This document shows, piece after piece, positions 1 through 5,696 of a stretch of 8,768 bases of DNA; positions within the stretch are counted from its first letter, which is position 1; the number at the start of each line of letters is the position of its first letter. Origin of the DNA: an uncultured Bacilli bacterium (GTDB lineage: Bacteria > Bacillota_I > Bacilli_A > RF39 > UBA660); NCBI GenBank assembly GCA_947629285.1, contig CANRDA010000039.1:1-8768 (forward strand). Direction: 5' to 3'. A program made the position numbers and the translations under genes. The notes under the pieces were generated by a model. It was not told the DNA's origin. It did no database searches and was given only the letters and a program-made list of their open reading frames with translations.

Positions 1-1662
1 TTTACACTTATAGAGCTCTTAGCAGTAATAGTAATGTTATCAATATTAGTATTATTAGTATTTCCAAAAATAACAGATATAGTAAGAAATAAACAAACAG
101 ATGTAGATGAAACAATGGATACAATGATATATAGTGCGATAAATTTATATGTATCAAATAATTCATCACAATTTGAAAAAACAGAGGGATATGGATATTG
201 TGTATCAATAAATGAATTAGTATCAAAAGGATATTTACAGTCTCCAGTAAAACTTTATAATAGTAATGAAGATATAACAGATACAAAAGGGGTACAAGTA
301 AAATATAGAAATGGATTTAATTATGAATTAAAGAATATGGATGAATGTACAAATTATATTCCATATAAAGATAATAGTGGAGCAAGTATACCAGAATTAA
401 TGGATTCGTTAACACCAGTAATATATAATGAGGACCACTGGGAGATAGCAGATACAAGTAAAAAATGGTATGACTATAATAATCAAGAGTGGGCAAACGC
501 AGTAATATTAAGTGACATAGGAAAAAATAAGACATTAGAAGATACACTAGACCTAGAAAAAGATGTATTAGCTATGTTTGTATGGATACCAAGATATGAA
601 TATAAAATAGATGGAACATATGGAAAAAATGGAACATCAACAAGCCCAGGAGAAATAGAAATAAATTTTATAGCTAAAGATACAATAGAATCAACAGAAG
701 GATATACAGTGCATTCAACCTTTACGTTTGATAAAAAACAATTAAGTGGAATATGGGTAGGAAAGTTTGAGACGAGTCATATAGCAAGTGGAACACAATC
801 ATTAACTTGTATAGATGAAGCATGTGCTGATGCAGATAACTTAAGAATATTACCAAATGTAGTTTCTCTTAGAAGTAATCCAGTATCAAAATTCTTTTAT
901 GCATCTAGGTCAATGACAAGAAAAGGAAATGCATTTAAATTAGATTCAACAAAAACAGATAGTCATATGATGAAGAATAGTGAATGGGGAGCAGTGGCAT
1001 ACCTTACACAATCTAAGTATGGAAAATATGGAAATGATGACTATACTGGTACAGAAAAAGAAGTATATATAAATAATTCAATTGATAAATATACAGGACG
1101 AAGTGGAGGTAATGTAGGGGGAAGTACACCAATAAATGGAACATATAAAGACCAATCTTCGACAACTACATATAATGCGAATGGATATTATACATATGAT
1201 GGATATTTATTAGAATATAATGCAAATAATAAAACAGAAATAAGAGAAATAACCAAAGGAACAGGAGCAAGTACAACAGGAAATATATACGGAATATATG
1301 ACATGAGTGGTGGAGCATATGAATATGTAATGGGATATCTTACTACAGCATATGGAAATAGACCATGGGGTTCAACATCAAGTACAGATTACGCAAAATT
1401 CGCAAGTCAACCTGATTCAAAATATTTTGATGCGTATACAGATATAGATGAAGATAATGTCGCATATACAGGGCATGCCTTAGGAGAGATAGACGGCTGG
1501 TATGGGGATTTCGCTTACTTTGTTTCTACTAACGATTCGTGGTTCAGACGTGGAGGCTTTTATAGTGAGATGGTCAGTGCGGGCGTGTTCAGCTTTTACT
1601 ACGGAAATGGCGATAGTTATTCCAGCACTTCATTCCGTGTTGTTTTCGCCCCAACTACGTAA
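1..1662 (+). CDS. Prepilin-like protein fused to a CLec/FGE-sulfatase-like domain, probable DGR target (5' end outside window)
   Basis: The reading frame is open from base 1 and ends at TAA 1660-1662, giving a 553-residue fragment. The start codon lies upstream; by analogy with the next gene only a short MKKG-type leader is missing. Residues 1-21 (FTLIELLAVIVMLSILVLLV) are a type IV prepilin N-terminus with Glu5 and a hydrophobic helix, so the protein should be cleaved by prepilin peptidase and held in the membrane or a pilus. C67 and C116 may form a pilin-type disulfide. Residues ~139-205 contain WYDYNNQEWANAV and MFVWIPRYEYKI. Residues ~249-258 (SGIWVGKFET), ~325-338 (KNSEWGAVAYLTQS) and 431-445 (GIYDMSGGAYEYVMG) match the formylglycine-generating-enzyme/C-type-lectin fold, ending in WFRRGG...SAGVFSF...SFRVVF. 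The fold supports a ligand-binding adhesin rather than an enzyme. The last ~160 bases differ sharply in composition (see variable region). An internal ATG at base 34 is not a credible start, because it would remove the cleavage motif. Confidence 0.93.
   Translation, partial: FTLIELLAVIVMLSILVLLVFPKITDIVRNKQTDVDETMDTMIYSAINLYVSNNSSQFEKTEGYGYCVSINELVSKGYLQSPVKLYNSNEDITDTKGVQVKYRNGFNYELKNMDECTNYIPYKDNSGASIPELMDSLTPVIYNEDHWEIADTSKKWYDYNNQEWANAVILSDIGKNKTLEDTLDLEKDVLAMFVWIPRYEYKIDGTYGKNGTSTSPGEIEINFIAKDTIESTEGYTVHSTFTFDKKQLSGIWVGKFETSHIASGTQSLTCIDEACADADNLRILPNVVSLRSNPVSKFFYASRSMTRKGNAFKLDSTKTDSHMMKNSEWGAVAYLTQSKYGKYGNDDYTGTEKEVYINNSIDKYTGRSGGNVGGSTPINGTYKDQSSTTTYNANGYYTYDGYLLEYNANNKTEIREITKGTGASTTGNIYGIYDMSGGAYEYVMGYLTTAYGNRPWGSTSSTDYAKFASQPDSKYFDAYTDIDEDNVAYTGHALGEIDGWYGDFAYFVSTNDSWFRRGGFYSEMVSAGVFSFYYGNGDSYSSTSFRVVFAPTT
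1501..1662 (+). other. Candidate DGR variable region (VR) at the 3' end of the pilin-lectin gene
   Basis: Seen in the sequence: bases 1501-1660 contain 30 A in 160 and 73 G+C, whereas bases 61-120 of the same gene contain 32 A in 60. Conserved residues use codons low in adenine: CGT for Arg (1549, 1636), GGC, GTG, TTC, GCC, GCG. Arg elsewhere in the gene is AGA, AGG or CGA, never CGT. Two patches are almost purely NNY codons: 1558-1566 (TTT TAT AGT) and 1597-1626 (TAC TAC GGA AAT GGC GAT AGT TAT TCC AGC). Known of the family: DGRs mutate template adenines, so AAY codons become NNY and fixed positions avoid A; the VR sits at the 3' end of a CLec-fold gene, in the ligand-binding face. Inferred: this is a VR whose template repeat and reverse transcriptase are outside the window. 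The left boundary is approximate; the composition shift begins near 1470. Confidence 0.68.
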
Positions 1663-1682
1663 GAGTAATGCTTGCAGAGGTC

Positions 1683-1699
1683 GTGCTTGCTCTAAGTAC
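1683..1699 (+). other. Short hairpin just downstream of the candidate VR
   Basis: GTGCTT (1683-1688) can pair with AAGTAC (1694-1699), with one G-T wobble, around the five-base loop GCTCT, 21 bases past the stop codon. The segment 1663-1692 is also richer in G and C than the rest of the intergenic DNA and carries TGCTTGC twice (1669, 1684). DGR target genes often have a hairpin or cruciform shortly after the VR that aids retrohoming. The stem here is short, so the assignment is tentative. Confidence 0.25.
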
Positions 1700-1729
1700 A
1701 ATGAATTTGGAACAAGCAATATGATAAAT

Positions 1730-1760
1730 AAAATAGTAAATGAGAATTTTACTATTTTTA
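1730..1760 (+). terminator. AT-rich hairpin terminator after the pilin-lectin gene
   Basis: AAAATAGTAAA (1730-1740) and TTTACTATTTT (1748-1758) form a perfect 11-bp stem around a 7-base loop. The right arm ends in a T-rich run, which fits an intrinsic terminator in a very AT-rich genome. The stem has only one G-C pair, so it may be leaky, allowing readthrough into the second prepilin gene. The rest of 1663-1906 holds no gene. It contains the palindrome AATTTGCAAATT (1804-1815) and two copies of AGGACAGT (1855-1862, 1882-1889), with no convincing promoter. Confidence 0.6.
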
Positions 1761-1906
1761 ATTTCAAATTCTAAAAATAATTTACAAATAATTAAGTTAA
1801 ATTAATTTGCAAATTTATACCATCCTGCAAACAAACGTTCCACTTGACAGATGGAGGACAGTTATGAGAGAATAAAAAAGTAGGACAGTAAATAAGGAGG
1901 AAATAT

Positions 1907-2332
1907 ATGAAAAAAGGTTTTACACTTATAGAATTATTAGCGGTAATAGTAATACTAGCAATAATCGCATTAATAGCTACACCCATTATATTAAATATAA
2001 TAGGTAATGCAAAAGATGAATCAAATGAAAGGACTAAAGAGTTATATTTAGATGCAGTAAAAGATGCTATAGCAAGAAAGAATCTAACAGAAGAATTTGA
2101 TCCAAGTGAATGTACTATACAAGAAGATGGAAACTTACTTTGTGGAGATAAAGATTTACTAGTAGAAGTAAGTGGAACAAAACCATGTAGTGGAACAATA
2201 ACATTTGATAAAAATGGAAAGATAACAAATGAAACTGTAACTTATTGTGATGAAAGTGATTCACAAGACTCAGAACAAGGTGGAGGACATGGAAATGGAG
2301 GTAATGCAGGTGGAGGTGTACTTAGCGAGTAG
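1907..2332 (+). CDS. Short type IV prepilin-like protein
   Basis: This 141-residue protein starts MKKGFTLIELLAVIVILA, a textbook class III/type IVa prepilin leader: a short basic leader, cleavage expected after Gly4, Phe5 as the methylated first residue, Glu9 (mature Glu5), and a hydrophobic helix to about residue 33. It would be processed by prepilin peptidase and assembled in a type IV pilus or pseudopilus. Four cysteines (C69, C79, C94, C114) suggest two disulfides in the head. The C-terminus is a Gly-rich tail (GGGHGNGGNAGGG) before a TAG stop. The start is fixed by AAGGAGG at 1894-1900, six bases upstream. The leader is nearly the same as that of the preceding gene, so the two belong to one prepilin family and probably one machine, whose assembly ATPase, platform protein and peptidase are not in the window. 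No variable lectin domain is present, but a VR-end-like sequence lies just past the stop. It may be a major or minor pilin. Confidence 0.94.
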   Translation: MKKGFTLIELLAVIVILAIIALIATPIILNIIGNAKDESNERTKELYLDAVKDAIARKNLTEEFDPSECTIQEDGNLLCGDKDLLVEVSGTKPCSGTITFDKNGKITNETVTYCDESDSQDSEQGGGHGNGGNAGGGVLSE

Positions 2333-2352
2333 TTCTTTCTCAAACTACGTAA
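2326..2352 (+). pseudogene. Possible remnant of a VR-gene 3' end, out of frame
   Basis: Read in the +2 frame relative to the short prepilin gene, these bases encode RVVLSQTT followed by TAA. The large pilin-lectin gene ends RVVFAPTT-TAA (1636-1662). At the DNA level 20 of 27 bases match without gaps, including ten identical bases, AACTACGTAA. The short gene stops at TAG (2330-2332), inside this stretch. A further echo is the in-frame Gly-rich segment 2296-2317, which matches 1104-1125 of the large gene at 19 of 22 bases. Inferred: the short gene may be a deletion or frameshift product of a longer lectin-bearing pilin. Chance similarity cannot be excluded for so short a match. Confidence 0.35.
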
Positions 2353-2360
2353 TACAGATT

Positions 2361-2389
2361 AAAATAAGTTTTAATACTTATTTTTTTTT
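2361..2389 (+). terminator. Intrinsic terminator after the short prepilin gene
   Basis: AAAATAAG (2361-2368) pairs with CTTATTTT (2377-2384), extended by one inner T-A pair, and is followed by an unbroken T run through 2389. It lies 28 bases past the prepilin stop and separates the pilin region from the activase pair. Confidence 0.75.
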
Positions 2390-2413
2390 ATCATATAATT
2401 AATTGGTGATAAT

Positions 2414-3472
2414 ATGGAACGTGTAATTGCTTTTCCATTAATGGGTAACTATCATGTACCAGCTAAGTTTTTATTTTCTAAGATAAGTAACTCTAGGATA
2501 TTAGATTCTCCAAGTATTACTAGTAAGACAATAGAACTTGGTAGTAAGAATAGTCCGGATACTTTGTGTACGCCTTTTAAATATACACTAGGTACATATA
2601 TAGAGTGCTTAGAAATGGGTGCGAATACATTAATTCAGATGGGTGGAGGTTGTAGGTATGGATATTACTATGAATTACAACAAAAAATATTAACTGATTT
2701 AGGATATAAATTTGAATATTATAATTTAGTTAGTATGGGACATACTGATTTAAAAAAAATATATAAAATATTAAAAACTATTAATCCTAAATTAAATGTA
2801 ATTAAATCTTTATATTATCTAGGTATAACTATTAAAATGGTTAAGTATATGGATAAAATGGAAGACTATATAAGACAAAATGCAGGTTATAGTACCTCTA
2901 ATTTAGAAGATGAATTTAATAATATGTTATCTTCTTTTAGTAAAGTTAAGACATTTATAGGACTTAAATATAACTATATTAAGTATAAAAGAAGAATAAA
3001 AAGCATTAAGATTAATAAACCTAAAGATAATATAAAAATAGGTGTAATTGGAGAGTTATACACTCTTATGGAACCTTTTGCTAATAACAATATAGAATCT
3101 ATTTTAGAAAGTTTTAATGTAGAGGTTAAAAGATTTACTAATGTTACTTATTTATTATTTGAAAAGGGAAAGAAAAGTAATAAATATTTAAAAAAATTAA
3201 AGAATATTAAGTATAAGATGGGTGCGGATGCGATGGATAATATTTATTATACAAAGTATTTAATAGATAATAAGTATGATGGAATAATACATATTAAGTC
3301 TAGTTTTTGTACACCAGAAATAGGTAGTATGGGAATAATTAATAAAATGTGTGAAGAAAATAATATGCCTGTATTATTTCTTAGTATGGATGCGAATACA
3401 TCTAGTGTTGGATTTGAAACTAGATTAGAGGCTTTTTACGATATGATTGAAATGAGGAAAAGACATGAATAA
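2414..3472 (+). CDS. Acyl-CoA dehydratase activase-related protein (DUF2229 type)
   Basis: This 352-residue protein resembles the DUF2229 / activase-related domain of the 2-hydroxyglutaryl-CoA dehydratase system, which in many Firmicutes is part of one very large activase polypeptide. Visible family features are IAFPLMGNYHVPAKF near the N-terminus, SPDTLCTPFKYTLG (C52), GANTLIQMGGGCRYGYYYELQ (C80) and HIKSSFCTPEIGSMG (C299). The three cysteines are placed as in iron-sulfur-binding members of the dehydratase superfamily, so a [4Fe-4S] cluster is likely but not proven. No signal peptide or membrane segment is seen; the protein should be cytosolic. ATG 2414 is preceded only by a weak GGTGAT (2405-2410), so expression may be modest. 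The next gene overlaps by 8 bases, indicating translational coupling and joint function. The exact substrate or client is unknown. No dehydratase alpha/beta subunit genes are adjacent. Confidence 0.85.
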   Translation: MERVIAFPLMGNYHVPAKFLFSKISNSRILDSPSITSKTIELGSKNSPDTLCTPFKYTLGTYIECLEMGANTLIQMGGGCRYGYYYELQQKILTDLGYKFEYYNLVSMGHTDLKKIYKILKTINPKLNVIKSLYYLGITIKMVKYMDKMEDYIRQNAGYSTSNLEDEFNNMLSSFSKVKTFIGLKYNYIKYKRRIKSIKINKPKDNIKIGVIGELYTLMEPFANNNIESILESFNVEVKRFTNVTYLLFEKGKKSNKYLKKLKNIKYKMGADAMDNIYYTKYLIDNKYDGIIHIKSSFCTPEIGSMGIINKMCEENNMPVLFLSMDANTSSVGFETRLEAFYDMIEMRKRHE

Positions 3473-4406
3473 GTGTTATCTTGGAGTAGATATAGGGTCT
3501 ATTTCAACTAAAGGAGTTATAATAGATTCTTATAACAACATATTATCATCTAATTATATATGGACTATGGCAAGTCCCATAGATGCAGTTAAAAAGTTGA
3601 TTAGTACTTTAACTATACCAGAAGGTTATATATTATCTGGAATAGGAACTACTGGAAGTGCGAGAAAGTTAATTGGACTTATGCTTGGAGCTAATGTAGT
3701 TAAAAATGAAATAATATGCCATGCTTATGGAACTTTGAATTACTATCCTGATGCGAAAACAATAATTGAAATAGGTGGGCAAGATTCTAAGATAATTTTA
3801 CTTAATAATGGTATTATAACTGATTATGCAATGAATACTTTATGTGCGGCAGGTACAGGAGCATTTTTATCTAGTCAGTCTAAGAGAATAGGTGTAGATA
3901 TAAATGACTTTGGAGTGCTCGCTTTAAAGAGTAAAAGCCCAGTTAAAATTGCTGCTAGATGTACTGTATTTGCAGAATCAGACCTTATCCATAAAGCACA
4001 ACTAGGCTATAAAAAAGAAGATATAGTAGCTGGACTTTGTAAAAGTGTAGTACTTAATTATTTAAATAATGTTGGTAAAGGTAAGAAGTTAAGAGAACCT
4101 ATTGTATTTCAAGGTGGAGTAAGTAAAAATGTTGGAGTAGTTAAATATTTTAATGAAGTTTTAAATACTAATGTAATAGTAGATAATAATAGTCATTTAA
4201 TGGGTGCGATTGGAGCTGCAATTCTTTCTAGTAAAACTCCAAGTGATAGAGAGTTTAATTTAAATATAGATAATATTAACTTTGAAACAAAAGGATATGA
4301 GTGCAAAGGGTGTTCTAACAACTGTGAAGTAGTTAGAGTAATTAAAGATGGTAAACTTATAGATTCTTTTGGAAATAGATGCGAGAAAGGTTCTTTAATG
4401 AAATAA
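3465..4406 (+). CDS. BadF/BadG/HgdC-type acyl-CoA dehydratase activase (ATPase)
   Basis: This 313-residue protein is an ASKHA-fold ATPase activase. Motifs in order are GVDIGSISTKGVII (7-20, phosphate 1), GIGTTGSARKLIG (59-71), IIEIGGQDSKII (100-111, phosphate 2), NTLCAAGTGAF (124-134), ARCTVFAESDLIHKAQLG (164-181) and FQGGVSKNVGV (215-225, adenosine/hinge). C127 and C166 correspond in position to the two cysteines that, in characterised HgdC, bind one [4Fe-4S] cluster at the dimer interface. The family couples ATP hydrolysis to injection of a low-potential electron into a client dehydratase. A C-terminal extension has CKGCSNNC (280-287) plus C306, like the linker after the activase domain in large fused proteins, so a second metal site is possible. 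The start overlaps the preceding gene by 8 bases, with GAGG at 3454-3457. Being oxygen-sensitive chemistry, it points to an anaerobe. The client enzyme is not encoded here. Confidence 0.92.
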   Translation: MNKCYLGVDIGSISTKGVIIDSYNNILSSNYIWTMASPIDAVKKLISTLTIPEGYILSGIGTTGSARKLIGLMLGANVVKNEIICHAYGTLNYYPDAKTIIEIGGQDSKIILLNNGIITDYAMNTLCAAGTGAFLSSQSKRIGVDINDFGVLALKSKSPVKIAARCTVFAESDLIHKAQLGYKKEDIVAGLCKSVVLNYLNNVGKGKKLREPIVFQGGVSKNVGVVKYFNEVLNTNVIVDNNSHLMGAIGAAILSSKTPSDREFNLNIDNINFETKGYECKGCSNNCEVVRVIKDGKLIDSFGNRCEKGSLMK

Positions 4407-4429
4407 CTTTTATTCATAAATACCAATTG

Positions 4430-4458
4430 TTGACATAAAAACTATCAGGTGTTAAAAT
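4430..4458 (+). promoter_or_regulatory. Sigma-A type promoter of the repeat-protein gene
   Basis: A perfect TTGACA (4430-4435), a 17-base spacer and TAAAAT (4453-4458, five of six consensus) place the start of transcription near 4465. AGGAGG (4471-4476) precedes ATG 4481. The gene can therefore be expressed independently of the activase pair upstream. The 14-mer AACTTTTATTCATA sits upstream at 4405-4418 and recurs upstream of the topA promoter. Confidence 0.8.
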
Positions 4459-4480
4459 AATAACCGATATAGGAGGTTTT

Positions 4481-5566
4481 ATGGAAAAGATATATAGTGA
4501 TAAATTCATTGAAGAGTTAGCAAACTATTTTTATGGAGAAATGATTAATATTAAGAGTAGAAAAAAAATATTGTTTGAAAAATTAAGCCCAACATTACTT
4601 AAAAGTATTTTATTTTCGAATAAAGAAAATTATTATAGTTTTAGAGACAATTGGGAAGAAATATATAAAAAAATAAATTTTAGTAATGTTTCATTCAATG
4701 ATGTAAAAGTTTGTAATCACAATTTCGACGGTTTAAGTGGCGTAAAGATAAATCCCCAAACAGTATTTGATAAAAGTTTAAATAATTCAAAATTGTATGG
4801 TGTAGAAATAATAGGAAGTTTCGATGATGTAGATGTTAGAGAAACAGACTTTACAGGGAGTATTGGAGTAAAATTAAATCCCCAAATAATATATAAAAAA
4901 AATTTATATAATTCTAGATTATGTGATGTAGAAATAATAGATAGTCTTGATGGGGTATGTGTTAGAGGAACAAATTTTAAAGGAAGTATTGGAGCGAAAT
5001 TAAATCCCCAAACAGTATATAAAAAAAATTTATGTGATACAAAATTATTCGATGTAGAAATAACAGGTAGCTTAGACAATGCTTTTGTTATGGGTGCAGA
5101 CTTTAAAGGAAGTACAGGAGCAAAATTAAATCCTCAAACAGTATATGATAAGAGTTTATATAGTACAAAACTAAGTGATGTAGAAATAACAGGTAGCTTA
5201 GACGATGTATTTGTAATGAGTACAGATTTTACGGGAAGCAAAGGTGCAAAACTAAATCCCCAAACAGTACTTAATAAAAATTTGCGTAATGCAAAACTAA
5301 GCGATGTGGAAATAATAGGAAGTTTCAATGATGTAGATGTTAGAGGAATAGATTTTAAAGGAAGTACAGGAGCAAAACTAAACCCTCAAACAGTATTTGA
5401 AAAGTCTTTGCGTAATGCAAAACTAAGTGACGTAGATATAATTGGTAGTATAGATGGTGTAGATATTGAAGGTACAGATTTTACAGGAAGTAAGTTTTGT
5501 GTAGATGTATATGATATAAATAAAGTAAAACAAATTATAAAAAATAATATTAATACATATATATAA
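4481..5566 (+). CDS. Pentapeptide-like 42-residue repeat protein of unknown function
   Basis: This 361-residue protein has three parts. Residues 1-~86 are a non-repetitive, mostly helical-looking N-terminal part, ending in a partial repeat (HNFDGLS). Residues 87-338 are six tandem 42-residue repeats. Residues ~339-361 are a short tail (CVDVYDINKVKQIIKNNINTYI). The repeat runs approximately G-A-K-L-N-P-Q-T-V-x-x-K-x-L-x-x-x-K-L-x-D-V-E-I-x-G-S-x-D-x-V-x-V-x-x-x-D-F-x-G-S-x. Its five-residue hydrophobic rhythm (KLSDV, EIIGS, DFTGS, AKLNP) resembles pentapeptide-repeat right-handed beta-helix proteins, but with longer, more regular units. There is no signal peptide or membrane helix, so it is probably cytosolic. 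The gene is monocistronic, with its own strong promoter and terminator. Function is not recognised; pentapeptide-repeat proteins include DNA-mimic topoisomerase protectors, but nothing specific here supports that role. Unequal recombination between repeats could change its length. Confidence 0.88.
   Translation: MEKIYSDKFIEELANYFYGEMINIKSRKKILFEKLSPTLLKSILFSNKENYYSFRDNWEEIYKKINFSNVSFNDVKVCNHNFDGLSGVKINPQTVFDKSLNNSKLYGVEIIGSFDDVDVRETDFTGSIGVKLNPQIIYKKNLYNSRLCDVEIIDSLDGVCVRGTNFKGSIGAKLNPQTVYKKNLCDTKLFDVEITGSLDNAFVMGADFKGSTGAKLNPQTVYDKSLYSTKLSDVEITGSLDDVFVMSTDFTGSKGAKLNPQTVLNKNLRNAKLSDVEIIGSFNDVDVRGIDFKGSTGAKLNPQTVFEKSLRNAKLSDVDIIGSIDGVDIEGTDFTGSKFCVDVYDINKVKQIIKNNINTYI
4739..5494 (+). repeat. 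Six tandem 126-bp coding repeats
   Basis: The Asn-Pro-Gln codons that mark each unit start at 4751, 4877, 5003, 5129, 5255 and 5381, exactly 126 bases apart each time with no insertion or deletion. Neighbouring units share long near-identical blocks, for example around 5050-5086 against 5176-5212 (units 3 and 4), and around 5284-5305 against 5410-5431 (units 5 and 6). This suggests recent duplication or gene conversion within the array. Confidence 0.92.
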
Positions 5567-5572
5567 TATTTT

Positions 5573-5599
5573 TACAGTTTTTTAAAAACTGTATTTTTT
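5573..5599 (+). terminator. Intrinsic terminator of the repeat-protein gene
   Basis: TACAGTTT (5573-5580) pairs with AAACTGTA (5586-5593) around a TTTAA loop and is followed by a T run (5594-5599). It lies seven bases after the stop codon. Confidence 0.82.
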
Positions 5600-5643
5600 A
5601 TTATGCAGTAATTTTTATATACAACTTTTATTCATATTTACAG

Positions 5644-5672
5644 TTGACAAAAATAACTTTATAGTGTATAAA
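5644..5672 (+). promoter_or_regulatory. Sigma-A type promoter of topA
   Basis: A perfect TTGACA (5644-5649), a 17-base spacer and TATAAA (5667-5672, five of six consensus) predict a start near 5679. The leader would be short, about 18 bases, with GGAGG at 5687-5691. The upstream in-frame ATG at 5664 lies inside this promoter and so cannot be the main start of translation. Confidence 0.8.
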
Positions 5673-5696
5673 ATATTAATAGAAATGGAGGCACAT

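Noticed and set aside
8..547. Open frames on the minus strand opposite the pilin-lectin gene
   Set aside because: They are low-complexity Leu/Tyr/His-rich translations of AT-rich coding DNA, with no ribosome binding site or family resemblance. The plus-strand frame is clearly coding.
1502..1774. A 90-codon plus-strand frame overlapping the 3' end of the pilin-lectin gene
   Set aside because: It is an out-of-frame reading of the candidate VR and its flank, with no ribosome binding site. The VR codon pattern (NNY, fixed CLec residues) belongs to the other frame.
1844..1872. TTGACA at 1844-1849 as a promoter for the short prepilin gene
   Set aside because: No acceptable -10 element lies 16-18 bases downstream.
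1663..1906. Template repeat or RNA gene in the gap after the candidate VR
   Set aside because: Reading through it, no stretch resembles 1501-1662 and no tRNA-like or reverse-transcriptase-related structure is visible.
2371..2399. TATAAT at 2394-2399 with TTAATA 17 bases upstream as a promoter for the activase pair
   Set aside because: The -35 match is poor and overlaps the terminator, and the predicted 5' leader would be only about 8 bases. It remains possible as a near-leaderless promoter but is not supported well enough to list.
4717..5328. Minus-strand frames opposite the 42-residue repeats
   Set aside because: They stay open only because the 126-base repeats are a multiple of three, so any stop-free frame repeats itself. 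They have no start signals.
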